NCBI GenBank assembly: GCA_949361645.1
Contig: OX442425.1
Span: 3,907,442 to 3,971,441, forward strand
Source of the DNA: Spongilla lacustris
Taxonomy: Eukaryota; Porifera; Demospongiae; Spongillida; Spongillidae
Reading direction: 5' to 3'
Length of the DNA stretch: 64,000 bases
Of this stretch, positions 24,000 through 37,017 are shown in pieces; within the stretch, counting starts at the first letter, position 1; the number at the start of each line of letters is the position of its first letter. The position numbers and the translations under genes were made by a program. The notes beneath the pieces are model-generated. The model saw only the letters and a list, made by a program, of their open reading frames with translations, was not told where the DNA came from and made no database searches.

Positions 24000-25000
24000 G
24001 CTCACATACATAGACCTTTTGAAATACATGAAGACACAGCCCGCTGCTAACCTGTGTAGGTATACCCACACCACATGGATAGGTGTAAGGCCACTCCAAA
24101 GTCGACTTTAGTTTTCCATCTCCAGCTGCATGCTAAAATATTTTTGAGGAAGGGTGGACAGGAAACTAAAGTGCAGTTCGGAGTGGCCTAATGCATCAGT
24201 TGCATTTAAGTCAAAAGTGCATGTTGGTGTCCACACACACACACAATACACAAATTCATCCATCCCAGCTAAATGTAATACCGGCTACACCGGTATAGAA
24301 TTGCAATGGACACTTACATGTATACAAGTAGATCATAGTCTTTATTAGTTCCGTTTCATAGAAGAATGAACACCATTTGTCCTACGCACGCACTCATTAT
24401 TTATTGCCAATATTGGTATTCTGCCATTTTATATTCGGTGTTCCATTATAGCACTGGTTCGAAGAAAAGCATTTAGCCATAGAACAAGACACGTAATCAC
24501 AGACCATGCTGCATGCACCCAGAAGCAAAGAACAACGTATTGATACCTGTACACACACCACATATATTACAACAGTTGAGTACATGTAGACACGCGCGCG
24601 CGCGCGCACATGCACACACTAGTCTAACGTACTTATCGATCGAGCTAGCTCAAGTTGAACGACTGCATGCACTGTGCTACATGGATCTCGTGATTTAAAG
24701 AAAAATCATGTGATACACCCTCCTGGGGGGCGAGGCATTAATGACATACGGTATGATACGCCATCTTTACAGAACAGTGCTTGGGTTTAGCGCGATTAAT
24801 GGGCGATTATCGCGATAATCGCCGCGATTAAAAATATCGCGATATTATCGCGATATTTTCCACCCGGGCCTCTTTCTGAGACAGCAAGTGAAAGAAGTAT
24901 GTTGCCACCCTCATTAATATTGACCATTTTAGCAAATGGTAAGAAGCAAAGGCTCTAGCAAATAAAGAAGCAGATAGTTCATTGCAAGAGTTATTTTTAA
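24000..25000. other. No gene seen; short (CG)n run
   Basis: No supportable frame. Positions 24593-24607 are an alternating CG run of about 15 bases flanked by ca repeats, a sequence type prone to left-handed DNA. Confidence 0.5.
24786..24868. repeat. tcgcgata-word transposon end, inverted
   Basis: Tiled gcgattatcgcgataatcgc words end in tattttccacccggg, the reverse complement of the start of 15621-15677. Confidence 0.6.
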
Positions 25001-28000
25001 GACTGCATGTCTGTGCGTTATTGTTGTGTCACCATGATCACCTTTATAGTGTGCATTACTTTCATATGGATATTGAATATATATCAAGTTTCAGTTGTGC
25101 TCAAAGAATCATTTCAGACCAAGGTCAACTCCACAGTACTGCAATCTTGCATTGTTAATGCTATCTGTATGGAACAAAGCAATTGGAATGAATATTTTGG
25201 GCAGTGTTTTATCTATAGCAATTGTAACATATCAAGTTATTTTGTAGAAATTTGAAGTTAGATCACGTGTAATCAGCAGAATTGTAGAAGAGATTGTCAA
25301 AAGGGAGACAAAATGTTGGGCAAGTATTTGGGACTCTATGTAGTTGTTGTGGTCAAAGAAAAGGGGACCTATTGACTAAATAAAACACTGGGATGAATTT
25401 ATGGAAAATTCAAAATGTTGACAGATTTAAAAATGGTTTTAAAGGACCACATTACAATGTAATCAAACATAAGCAGCCAGTTTAGGATAAAGTCAGTGCC
25501 AACAGTGCTGATAAAGAGGAATGCATAATGCAAGCAGAAAATGAAACCTTTGACTCACCAATCAACTGTATTTGCCAACTCTACCTGCAATTATACAGGA
25601 GCAGCTGAGCAGTGTTACAGAGCAGCAGAAGATGCAGATTTTGATTGCAGGGATTTTAAAAAAAAGTTATATAAATATATAATATTTGTATCTGCCAAAC
25701 TGACATACAGCTTGAGTCACTGGAAATCTAGGAAGGTGAATTTGTTGTTAGGAAAGATTTATTGGTTGAATGTTACTTTAAATTCTGTGAATACAATGAA
25801 GAGTTCCAACTCATGGAAGTTATTGGGGGGGGGGGGGGGGGGGGGGGGGATTTTGTAATTTTCACAGAGGACCAGTTGGATGATTTCAGAAAACGTTAGG
25901 CTTTTGTAAATGCAATTGCTCCGTTGTTGGGGATCTTGAACTTTTGACGTATTGGCGTAGACTGGTTTAAAAGAAGTTGGCATGAACACAATTTATATCA
26001 CCAATAGAATGTACCTGTAAATGTTACCGTTGAGTTTAGATGACTTTTCCTATTGGATATACAATCAGAGGACAATTTGGAATATAGAAATCAGCAAGGA
26101 AACATGAATTGGTAAACTATAAACTGACAAATGTACTCTTTTACTGAGGAGTTGACTCGAAATAAATGACATATGTTTCAACCACTTCACTCATAGTTAA
26201 TGTTGATCCTTTATTTTATTTTTAATTATACTGTATGATATTATCAGTTTTCACTGTAATGGATACAACAGTAAAACTAATATATAACATGGTTTACTAA
26301 ATTATCTAGATGACTTCAGATGACACAAATACTTGCTAGAAATGCTCTTGCATCGGATCTAACTAGTGCAAGTTTAAACTTCCAAACAGGTAAATGATTT
26401 TGTGCATCTCGATTTGATAGATAAACAGATGCCAATGTTTGAAAGAATTCTGTGGCAATTTGTCCCTATGCTCCATATGACACTATCACTATTGGCACAC
26501 AGATCCACCCAAGTTATTTATTTCCAACTCTCTCACTCAATAGCAGCTGCTGCTAATCTAACCATGTGACCCACTTTGGAAATAATTTCAGGACTAACCG
26601 TAGAGGACACTGAAAGATCAAGAAACGTTGGCGCCCCACATTTCCACAAGAATATCTACTGGATGTGTTTGATGTTGTTCATGGCCAAGTCCACAACTAC
26701 CTGCTTGTAGCTTAGGATTAACAATTTAAGTTCCTATGTAAAATGTCCTGCAATTCGTTATGCCAGGCAATCACATCACTGCCATTCTTACATTACAGTG
26801 CAAGGTGGGGATTGTGCGTTTTGTCTGGGCATAAGGTACCTGCAGTCTAGGCCCAGAGCAGGTGAAGGGATGACTTGCAACCACAAGCCTGCATGCATGT
26901 GGGGATGAAACAGAACATACTCTACCTGCCAAAATGCTGGACTGGAGAAGAGACTGAAATATGTAATCTTCCACTTTTTGAGGAAGCACAAGCCTGTAAG
27001 GAGTAGATCATAGTTTCAGCACCTCCTGGGCAAGCAATTCCTAACACCACCTTTTCTCTTGACAATGATACACAAACATTTTCTCGTTAGCATGCTAAGC
27101 ACTTTACCCACAGCAATAGACGTAACATCAGAGTTTTCTTCTTTGGATTTTTTAAGAGCATCAGTGACCCTTCTGCTAAATAAATGGCCAACTCTAACAC
27201 TAGCTTAAAGATTATATTAATCCTTTAAAACCTTGGCGAGGGACTTGGGTAATGTGGCCTCTATGTTATCAGGCTAAAGTTGAGCTCTTAAACCTGTGGG
27301 GCCACATGCAGTGCTCTTTGCAAATGTGGGAATAACGAGATAATGTTGAAACCAGATAGAGGTATATTAGTTTGAGATGTCAACATGCTGCTGGCAGGAG
27401 TCAGAGGTAATGGAGAGGAAGGGACCGAAGGGAGCTTAGATTGTAATGCCATTAAAGTAAGTAACATTTGGGTTTTCTGCAATGCCATTAGAACATAGAC
27501 TTTCCATGCCTTTCCCAAAAGGCCAACTTGTGCCAAAGAGATGTTTGGTCTAGCACTGATGCCTCATGAAATGCAGGTCTTTCTAACATGGCTTAGTCTT
27601 CCTTTGACACCTGATGATGGGGGTGATATTACACAGCCACTCACAGACTTCATTGCTGACTTCTGCCCAAGGCATGCTTTTCTCCACAGATTAAGAAAGG
27701 AAGTGGTATGCTTCCTAAAGATCAATTCTGACCAGCAGAATTTCTAATGCCAAACTGGTCTCTTTTATGCCCAGCTGTATCAAAAGTCATCAATCTGCAA
27801 AAATGTGCATTTAAAAAAAGAAGCGGCTCAAACCTGTGGTCATGCAGCTGAGATGGAGAATCGTAGAAATGATGAGGCATTAGAGAATGGTCATGCATCC
27901 CTTTGAGCATTTGGAGTGTATGTGGCAATGAAACTATCAACCCATAGCTATAAGAATTGTCAACTCTGTCCAAAAATGTAGGTACCCAGCTACACATATG

Positions 28001-29889
28001 TCACCTCAGCCTCCCCCTAATGAAGCAGAATACCAGAGCAATTTTGCCCTCCCAAAAACCGCATCATGTGGCATTTAGTTGTAGTGTGTCTTTTATATTG
28101 TTGTAAGTGTGAGTATATTATTGTACATACAATAATAAAAGTAATGGACTCGATGAGCACCACAGACAATTGCTGCTATAACTGGAAGCTGCATGGGCAA
28201 GCCCATTGTATTCGGCTCCACTATCACTTCACTTCTACTTTCCTTTCATTTTTTTTTGAAATATGTGTGACAGTGGTGTCTGCCACATAGCACAAATCAG
28301 GTAATGCTAAGTGTGAACTGCGTTGGGTATCACCCCACTTGCATGAGGTGAAGTGAGCTCCACGACAGCGTGCTTCCCATTTGTCCATATAAGGAAAGAA
28401 CTGCCTGAAGTCAACAAGCATTGCAGCTTTGTACCTGATCCTTGATAGGGTGAATGTCAGCACAGTTCTTTCCAGAATTATTGTGTATTTGTCTGTCCTT
28501 TTGATTGTGCATTTATCTCCCCTGATCAACAATAAATAGCAGCACAGTGAAGCCATAGATGCATATATGCTCTTGGTGATCTTGCATCTGCATGTACAGC
28601 ATTCAAAGACGTAATTATAGAACTGGTAATGCAAGAGGCATTCCTGTCCAGATTGTTGCCTTAGGTGTTAAGGGAATTTGGCAGCCACAGGCTGAAGCAT
28701 TGCTTGATCTACTAACAGCAAGAAGAAGAAATATTCAGAAGCTGTTCAAACAAGAAATACAGTTTCAGTTTAGGTCATGAAGCAAATGTTGTGGTAAAGT
28801 GTTTCAATGGCTTTCATGTGGAAAGAACAAAAATTCAGTTGAGATGACAGCTTGAGTTTGGGCTAATTGGCTTTTGAGAGCAACGAAGTATGCTCTTTAA
28901 TTGTTACAAAGCAGGATAATAAAATAGAAAACTGGGACAAGAATAGGCGATGATGCATGCAGGTGTAACATTTACAACTGATTTTGTGTACATGTGTATG
29001 TATATATTTCCATGCTTTGAATGTTGGGGCATTTATGTATGGGTGTACATGAATATGTTATTATTTGTCGTGATAATAAAATTATTATACTGGGATGAAT
29101 AAGGAACTTTCCTTTTGCAAACGTTTTATGAACGGCTTCATCATCCTGGTCATATGCATTGCATGCACCGATCCAGTTATACATCAAAAAAATTCTTATT
29201 TTTTAGTGCAACAGAAGGAATGGCTTGTGAGTGTTAAACATTTTACAGTCTTTTGGCAGACATGATTTCCATCTAGCAGAACAAACCTTATTCCCTTGTA
29301 ATTAGCTGGCTACACATGCACTCGACTCACTGATTCTCCCCTTCGTGCTGCTGTCCTGTGTATTTGTGGAAGCAGGTCATCACATCGCCACCCTATTTAC
29401 GAAAATGACCACTGCTGAGGGTAAAATTCCATCCTCAGCCTAATTTTTTCTTGTGTTTATGCATTGGTTTTGTATAATATGTATATATGTACATGTATAG
29501 GTATGTACTGTTCATTAAATATATATAGGCCTAGCCTCATTGGTAATGGCTGATTGTCTGGTGTGACTGATTCAATTTAATTCTAGAGCTTTTTCACTTC
29601 CTGCACCCAATAAAAGTAGTCTACTAAAGAAAATCTAAAACAATGTGATTAATGTTGTGCTCTGTCAATGCTGCATGCCATGCAGATTGAATGTGAATGT
29701 GCTGTGAAGAAATAATATAATTGGGCTACTGCTGCATAATACATGTAGGTACGTATACCGTAAAACGTACAATTCATTTCTCTTTGCATAACCTGCAGAC
29801 TGAACACCAGTTATAATTACTAAACTAGCTAGAACTAATGTGAAAGTGTTCAGATACAGTAAATAACTTGTACTCCAACATTATACTGA
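25000..29889. other. Long stretch without a confident gene
   Basis: Several short frames on both strands look weakly protein-like, for example GGDCAFCLGIRYLQ at about 26805 plus, and DFRQFFPYMDKWEARC at about 28380 minus. None extends into a recognisable domain. An exon-like open run lies at 28603-28780 plus, after tgtacag. The segment probably contains decayed element or gene remnants. Positions 25825-25849 are a pure run of 25 G. Confidence 0.4.
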
Positions 29890-32800
29890 TCAATTCAACA
29901 GAAGCTCCAGGAGCTTGAAAGGGACACATCCTCGGGAGAGAAGGTTGTCATGGAAATGTTTGAGGGAAAAGCTGGTGCCTTCCTTACGTTCAAATTCGGC
30001 TCTTAATTTCATCAGAGATGTAAAGCCCGCCACATAACAGGGAGCATAGCCAGGCCTTGTTGCATACATAAGGACTTCCCCTGCGCTTGAGAGTGGATTG
30101 AACATCAGCTCGCTGTGAAGGAAGTCCTGACATTGCTCAAATGACAGCCTGCCAGTGTTGAGCTTCACATCCAAGATCACCCTTGCAGCTCTCCACAGGC
30201 GCAGTTTTAACTGGGTGAGGCGAGCCAGCTTTGCATACATGGAACTGTTGATGGTGCAGCCTCTATCCACTTCCGTCTGATTTTCAAAGAACCCAGTTTC
30301 ATAAGCTAGCTCTTCAGTGTACAAACCCCACCCTTCATAAAATAGAGGTGACTCATAAAATCTGCGCAGGATTCGAGGGTGGGCCTGTGCAGCCAGTGCC
30401 TGGACATGGTGACCAGGGTACGTCTCATGTGGTGCTATGACACTGATCCATGTGTAGTCATGTGACTGGAGGAGCCTGTCCTCTTCTTCAGCTGACAACC
30501 CCATAGCAGCTACCGAGTGAAGCATTAGGATGCCAACCCTTCCACATTCGTGGGATGAGGGTTTGTAGCTATTGCTGGTATCCAGTCCCATCCCAGCAAA
30601 AGGGGGAGGATTTAAGAAATCACCAAAGGGCGAGAATGGAACCAAACACTTTGGTGTGTAAAGTCCGATCACTTTCTCACCAGGAGGAAGAGGAGAAACA
30701 AGCTCCTTACTAATCATGTGTGCCCGAGCCCTCTCTATCTCAAGCATGTATGAATTCAGTAATCCTGGTGACTTGGGGTGATTGGCTATCATCACATCCT
30801 TAATAATATCCTTCCAGGTTTTATTTGGATCAATTTCTTTAGCCAGTGCCTCCAGCTCTTTTTTGATTTGGTCAAAGTGCCTCTCCCCGAGAGACAGGAG
30901 ACCCTCAGGACTGTCAATGAAATGCCAGTACTTCAAAACCTGTGAGTATGCCTCAAGACCACACCCACACACCTTTGTTGCCAATGGCTGAATGCCTTGA
31001 GAAAGAAATGCAGTGAACTTGGTTACACAGGCCCAAACTGCCTTGGACACTATCCTCAGCTCACCAAGGATAATATCATAACCACCAGGGGGCATGGCAG
31101 TATCCATCCCAGCCAGTGTGCAGCACAGTCCAGGCAGATCACTGGCTAGATAGTGCAAGAATGAGCGACAAGTTTTAAGCGCTGTTTCGACAAAGATGGT
31201 GGAAGGATTGATAAGGTCTGCCTCACCATCTCTAATCAAGTATGTCATGGCTCTCAGACGCTGCAGCAGTGCTACAAGTCTCTCCCCCACAGACATGTCA
31301 ACCACACCAGGGTGGCTACATGCAACAGAATCGCGGTCTGTAGTCATGGACCCCCATGATGGTAAAAGATAATTCAGGGATTCAAAGGGAAGGTAATAGT
31401 TAGGATTAGTCGTCTGAGGTTTGAGCTTCTCAAAGGTCACCAGCTGGAGATGCAACTGCGAGATGATGATTTTGAGGTCAACTAGCTGCTCTACACTGAT
31501 ACTGTCCTGACATATACCTTCAGCTTCTACTATCATTGAGGAAACCTTTGCACAGTGATTTCTGATGGCATTACTTCCTGACAGGCACAATACGTGGTCA
31601 AAGTTGGAGCTCTGGGCAGCATAGAGGGGAAATGTGTCAACACTTCGGTCACCTGAACTGAATCCCTCACTGCACTGCCCACAGATCCATCTCGTGTAGC
31701 CCAATGTTGATGAAAATCGATATCCAGCACGAGTAGCATCCACTGGATAAGCACTGAAGTGTAACTCCAAATATCTATTTCAAAAAAAAAAAACTTATAT
31801 CATGTCATATTGCTCTTCTCCAGACCTACCTTCTGCATAATTCTTCAACATGCTGACCTTTATTCACCTGGTTCAAATTATACCTCATGATTCTCCCATG
31901 AGGGCCAAGTGTGTTCCTCTCTAGTCCATAGACAGAGCATGGAGAGAAACTAGATTTAGCAAGAATGATTGCAATCTCTGCCAAATCCTGATCAGTGAGT
32001 GTCAAATACTGCGAGGCCACAGTTTCCTTCAGATATCTGGAAATACAGATGACACACAGAGCCATTAAAATATTATACAGTCAAAAATAGCATCCATGCA
32101 GCACGATCAAGATAACCCATATACATATTTATCCTAGGTGAAAAATACATTAAATAGTCACCTGCCATCATGTGATCCTATGATAATAGCACCAACTTGT
32201 TTTTGAGTGAGCACATACTGCATTGCTACCATGGCAATAGTGACATTAATATGGAAACCATCTACTGTAATGACAGTGCCATGTCTTCCAGCTATCCCGC
32301 GAAGGACACAGAGCAGCTCTTGGAAAAGCTCCCAGCCCCCAAACTCCTCTATCATGGGCAAGTATTTCACGAGACTGCGGTTGGACAGCATCTGTAAGAC
32401 CAAGGCCACAACAGAAGAAAATGAACTCTTTGTCGAAAAAATTATTGGGTCATGCTATACATTGATCGATCATCCATTAATATACCTCTCTTGATGGTAG
32501 CTCTTTGCCAAGCCAAATGTCTGTGAGAAATCCTCCAGCCAAGACACCATATGCAAGGATCTTGATACTATGGTTTTCACAAAGGGCAACAAGTTGAGAA
32601 GCATCAGGTCTGTTGTCAAGCAGCGAGTACTGCACCTATGTTTTTTTAAGGAGGTATGTTAAAAGGATGTGCAGAGAGCATTTCACCCCTCCCCACATAC
32701 AAGTAGATGCACGTACCTGCACTGATGCAATGGGAATGTTGGCAGCCAGAATTTCTTCTGTGTGACGAGTGTCAAAATTGGTGAGTCCTATCTGTTTGAC

Positions 32801-33904
32801 TATACCCTCCTCCTGCAGTCGCACAATGGCACGAGCAGCCTCCACATAGCCAGGGATGGCCATGTCCCACCAGTGTAACTGAACCAGATGAAGGCAGCCC
32901 ACCCCCAAACGATTCATAGAACGACGAACCACAGCCCTAACATAATCATCATCAACAGCTTTTTGCTGGATAACCTCCAAGTCAGGGACAAGCTTTGTGT
33001 GAATGGCTATTTCCTCAGGATCCAGGCATGTCAAACGATGTGCAGTGAGGAAGGATCCATAAAGCTGCTCCACTCCAGTGTAGATATCTCCACAGTCAAA
33101 GGCAGTTATGCCCTGGCTATGGGCATACAACAGGTCCTCTACAGCCTCCACCCTCGTTCTACTATGGCCATTCAAGGAATGACCCTCTGACAGCTGCCAG
33201 CCTCCTTGGATGACTCTAGATAAGTGGTAAGGGTAACCATGGCCAGAACGCCCTAGCTGGATGCTACTTCTTAACTTGGAATAAACAGCGGTTCGAGAGA
33301 AATGTTGGTAGTGGACAGACATTAGCTTCCCCATGAAGTCAGGATTCTGCATGGCAGCTGCTGTTCTCAAGTGCTCTTCTGCCCCCTTCAGTTCTCCTCT
33401 CGCCTCCATGTATAATCCTATGTAAAAATGGGCGTAGGCCAAAGCATTAGTGTCATTATAGCTCTTTAGAGGAGTGCCATCTTTTCCAATGGAAGCCATC
33501 AAAACATCAGCGACACATTCTTTGTGCTGGAATAGGTTAAGCACCGCTTCCATAGGGGGCGTCACCATTGAAGAGTGGGAGAGCGGCAGAAAGCCAGCTG
33601 CTGTAGCTTTCTCAAAACCTTGAAGCTTGCAGCGGCACAGGAAGTGCCATAATACTTCTTCAGCGTCGTTTCCGTTCACCTTCATGTCTGCTTCGAACTG
33701 GAAGACACCTTCTTCGTAGCTACCAGCGTAATAGCATGCTAGGCCTCTTTGCCACAACGTTGGGGAGATCTCAGGGCGTAAGTATACGGCACAATCAAGA
33801 GCCCATTTTGAAAATTTGAACTGGCTCCGAAGCAGGCAATCTATTCCGTATTGTACTAGCTTCTCTGTAACAACATTTACATCGAAGTTGCTCTCCGGCT
33901 CCAT
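29890..33904 (-). CDS. TPR / aldo-keto reductase / DUF885 fusion protein, five exons
   Basis: Exons inferred from splice sites and phase: 33904-32717, 32629-32486, 32391-32162, 32036-31830 and 31774-29890, giving 3654 coding bases and 1217 residues. Residues 1-200 are TPR-like (KFSKWALDCAVYLRPEISPT, then WQRGLACYYAGSYEEGVFQF). Residues about 225-585 form an aldo/keto reductase with the full catalytic tetrad: D270 and Y275 (FDCGDIYTG), K304 (IHTKLV) and H344 (QLHWWD). The YSLLDNRP strand opens exon 2. Residues about 590-1217 match DUF885, with HETYPGHH at 1039-1046 (likely zinc site) and EGWGLYTEEL at 1070-1079. No signal peptide is visible, so a cytosolic protein is likely. Substrates are unknown. 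The start is the first ATG of a long open exon. Each domain is confident, and their fusion rests on the splice model. Confidence 0.88.
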
Positions 33905-34190
33905 AATTTATTAATTTTAATAGTTATTGTTCAATGGGTTATTGAATTGTACGCCGTTTCCAATAATTTTAACAAGTGCAAATAGCATCACTAACTACAG
34001 CTATAACATAATATAACACAAAAAATAAACATAATCCCTATTATCTAGGACCTAGACAACATCGCCCTAGAGTTTGCCCTCGTCAGGAAGATGTTTAGCC
34101 TTGCATAGAATTCAAAGGTTGCCATGATATATGGACTTAGCAATGGACAGCAAGCTTAAGGCGAGATGCAAGTTTGGAAAAAGATTGCTG
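33905..34190. other. Upstream region of the fusion gene
   Basis: AT-rich sequence before the minus-strand ATG at 33904. I see no clear TATA box at a standard distance. Confidence 0.3.
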
Positions 34191-34194
34191 AGCC

Positions 34195-34490
34195 TCATGC
34201 CCCATAAGACTCCACTACAAGAGGGATGGACACCCACCCCAACTCGGCACACTTTGCATCATTGGCAGTGTGCTTCCTAAGCTCAGCTGCCTCTGATGCT
34301 GCACCTGCTCTTGCTCCCACTGCAGACAAAACATTTGAGTTTAGCGGTGAGACAACAGAGATGCCAAAGGCGGCTGGCTTTCCTCGATCCCAGTCCTGTA
34401 CAAGAATATCTGCCAGTCTTGACTGGGAGAGGTCTGTGCTGAGGCAGCTGAGCCCTGCACCTGCTTCAACCTGGACAGACAAATGTGCAG
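34195..34490 (-). pseudogene. Retroelement C-terminal fragment
   Basis: The minus strand reads DILVQDWDRGKPAAFGISVV, then SPLNSNVLSAVGARAGAASE, then RKHTANDAKCAELGWVSIPL. This block follows the reverse transcriptase in a retroelement family common in sponges and cnidarians (normally PNWxxGKPAAxDLSVxSPLN and ELRKHxANDxKCxELGW). No reverse transcriptase lies upstream. A second copy of the same tail is at 34607-34969. Confidence 0.75.
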
Positions 34491-34606
34491 TATGGTGCTA
34501 TTTATATACTTGCAAACTACATGTAATAATATAACAAGTGCTATAAACTATACAGATATTGTACAGTTAAATGAAGGCAATAACTATACTCATACATACT
34601 GCAAAC

Positions 34607-35400
34607 TTAACAACTGACAAAAAAAGGATTTTTTTCCCCCCATTGAATGTTGAAACGGGATAGCAAGGCTCTGGCATTGCAGTGAACTAAGGTGAGGTTG
34701 TCTCTGATAGATGCTTGTAATGGCCTTTGACTTGCTGCACTGCCTGACGGGCAGCCATGCAGCTGAGAAATGGAACACTGAACTCTACACCCCAACAACC
34801 ATATATAGGTCTCTACTGCCAAGGGTACGCAGACCCAACCCAACTCTGTGCACTTGGGATCATTGGCATTGTGCTTGCGCACTTCAGCCTTTCCAGCTGC
34901 TGACCCACTTCTAGTGGAGTTAAGTGGCGAGACCACTGTTAGGTCAAAGGCAGCTGGCTTAATTTCCAATCATCCAGTTGGGCACTAGGATGTCAGCCAG
35001 CCAACTGAGAGAACCCATGACCTACCTCAAGCTGACCACCCAGCCTAGCCCTATGATATGACTGGGCAAAAACTTCTCTAGCTGTTTTGGTGCAAAACCA
35101 CATCACCACCTCCTTTGCACATCACAGCATGATGCCCAAGAGGATCCAGCTGGTGGGACTAGTAAGGACAATGTAGCTGTGATGATGTGCCAATCCCAAG
35201 CCACCATTTTAAAGCAACCTGGAACTTGTCTGGCTCTAAGCTAAGGTTAAAACCCCTTGATGTAATTATAGCAACAAGGAAGTATGACACGATGCAACTG
35301 ATAGTAGATGAGCACCGTTGGTCAGGGTGGAGATGAGGCACAGCTGGTCAAATTGCGTTGATGCATGGTCATCAATTTAGGATGATAAGTCTTTTTGAAC
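34607..35400 (-). pseudogene. Retroelement post-RT region, broken
   Basis: Read on the minus strand from about 35340: EPDKFQVALKWWLGIG, then DPLGHHAVMCKGGGDVVLHQ, then KPAAFDLTVVSPLNS, then AEVRKHNANDPKCTELGWVC. The Cys/His block and the RKHxAND tail are in the order expected after a reverse transcriptase. Frameshifts and stops separate the parts. The tail repeats that at 34195-34490, so two truncated insertions, or one duplicated tail, lie head to tail. Confidence 0.75.
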
Positions 35401-36083
35401 TTGCAGGTGGAACCAAGCTATTGAATATGGCGACAGCTTGTAAGGTGAACTCATCCAATGTAGCTGAATTGTTTTCCACTTGCTAGTTGCCACTTTGACC
35501 TAGCTCCAGCACAATTTAGGGATGGTTCGACCCAACTGGCTATATGACGATTGTGGAGGTAGGTTATCTTGAGGCACCAAAAGATCAGAAATTGTGTTGC
35601 ATCGGTGTGTGTAAAAGAGAAATTCAGTGTAAGTCAGAGATGCAGATATAAAATCAGGTGACTCAGGACTGCTGGCTTAATTGATCTGGGAGTGTGTGTG
35701 ATGTATAGCAACCTCAAGTAGAGGCACTAGTATAGTACTGTTTGACATACGATTTAATTAATACAGATGCCCCATCGTCCAGTAATTATACACTAGAGTC
35801 TGTTCTTGAATGATGAGCTAAAGAAAAAAAAAGGATATCAGCCGAAGAAAGTAGACATTGGAGAGGTACACCTTTGCTCACATCAGTAGAGGGACTTCTA
35901 TACATCATGAAGCTGCATGGACTACCAATAATTTGTTGCACAAGACCTGGCCACCTTCTTTTTCGCAAGTACATGTACATATGTAAAATTAAACTTCGAC
36001 CAATTATCAAAGATTGCAATATCATGCAGTTGCACCATAATTATTGCTTGAACTCCGCCACCATGAAACGCACTGTGATAATT
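35401..36083. other. No gene seen
   Basis: No supportable frame. The minus-strand frame at 35786-36025 has no recognisable motif. Confidence 0.45.
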
Positions 36084-36089
36084 TTTAAT
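36084..36089 (-). promoter_or_regulatory. Possible polyadenylation signal, ATTAAA
   Basis: ATTAAA on the minus strand about 110 bases after the stop of the CD225 gene. It is a common motif, so weak evidence. Confidence 0.3.
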
Positions 36090-36200
36090 AACACATGTTC
36101 ACACGAAAAAATCTATACGAATACATTTTTTATACATATATTCGTTAATTAATAACAGTGGCAATCGCAGCATGTTATGAAGTGGACCATCACCCGGCTA

Positions 36201-36700
36201 TCATAATGAGGTGTTCGGGCGGTATACCAGCGCAGTGAAAACTGAGACCAATACGTACACATATGCAATGCCTGTGAAGAGGACTGCAGTAACGTTCAGG
36301 AGGAGTGAATATTTTCCTTTCTGCTTGGCTTCTGTTACATCGCCACGCCTCTCAGCTGTCTTTGCCTAAAATTAATAAAGATCCCCACAAAATGTTTTAT
36401 TTGCGCATCATGCAGGGGTTACAACAATAATCAGTATTGGTAAAAACGTACTGTTAACGAAAGATAAGCTGCTATGATGGTTAATGGAAGAGCCAACCAA
36501 CCTCCGCTGAATAAACAGGTCAGTGACGTCACGATAGACAAGGTGTAATAATAGTCATCATCAGTGGGACTGGTCGCCTGTGGTGCTTGGGGTAACGGTG
36601 CGTCAGGTGCATGTAGCCTGCGTGCACCCTCAGGCTGCTTCTCGCGATTATTATACTGCTCCTGCTGCTGATAGCGTTGTTGCTGCGGCTTCTCGTACAT
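36201..36700 (-). CDS. CD225/dispanin family two-pass membrane protein
   Basis: Two exons, 36700-36452 (83 codons) and 36365-36201 (54 codons plus TGA), join in phase 0 across an 86-base intron with gtacgt donor and ttttag acceptor, giving 137 residues. Residues 1-48 are a Gln- and Pro-rich hydrophilic leader. Segment one (about 51-83) reads TLSIVTSLTCLFSGGWLALP then LTIIAAYLSLT. The loop AKTAERRGDVTEAKQKGKYS carries the family GD...A..... pattern. Segment two reads LLLNVTAVLFTGIAYVYVLV. This order matches CD225 proteins, which include IFITM and synapse-differentiation proteins and act in membrane trafficking and fusion. The double Cys common before the loop in IFITMs is absent. The ATG follows a cacca context. 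The specific role is unknown. Confidence 0.82.
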
Positions 36701-36779
36701 TGGTGTAGCAGTCCGTTTGGTATTCAGTTCAGATGCTGCTAATACATATTGAGTATCGCCTGCATGTATATGGCGTAAT

Positions 36780-36860
36780 TTTCAATGCAAGTACAATTAT
36801 ACATATCATTATTGTGATTTATATATCATAATACACATTGATATCACATTGTATATTAAC
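36780..36860. repeat. Dispersed repeat, copy 1 of a pair
   Basis: Ends ttgatatcacattgtatatt after tcattattgtgat. A near copy is at 47105-47190. Confidence 0.75.
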
Positions 36861-36980
36861 TACAAAGTTATATGGATTTATCAGAATATCCACCCCTTAA
36901 GAGGAGGGCCCGGGCATATGCATTGGCTCGCACAAGTTTTATGTTCAGGCGGCCATAAAGGTTGGAGACCACATTGGTAC

Positions 36981-36982
<2 letters not shown>

Positions 36983-37015
<33 letters not shown>
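36983..37015 (+). repeat. Pure G run, 33 bases
   Basis: Homopolymer G, the longest in the window. The long frames crossing it are artefacts. Confidence 0.95.

Positions 37016-37017
<2 letters not shown>

Noticed and set aside
15621..24868. One 9.2 kb element bounded by the two tcgcgata ends
   Set aside because: The ends are inverted relatives, but flanking 8-base words do not match (tggctgac against cctctttc), so two separate elements are more likely.
28224..28634. 136-codon minus-strand frame
   Set aside because: Mildly protein-like but with no recognisable domain, start context or partner exon.
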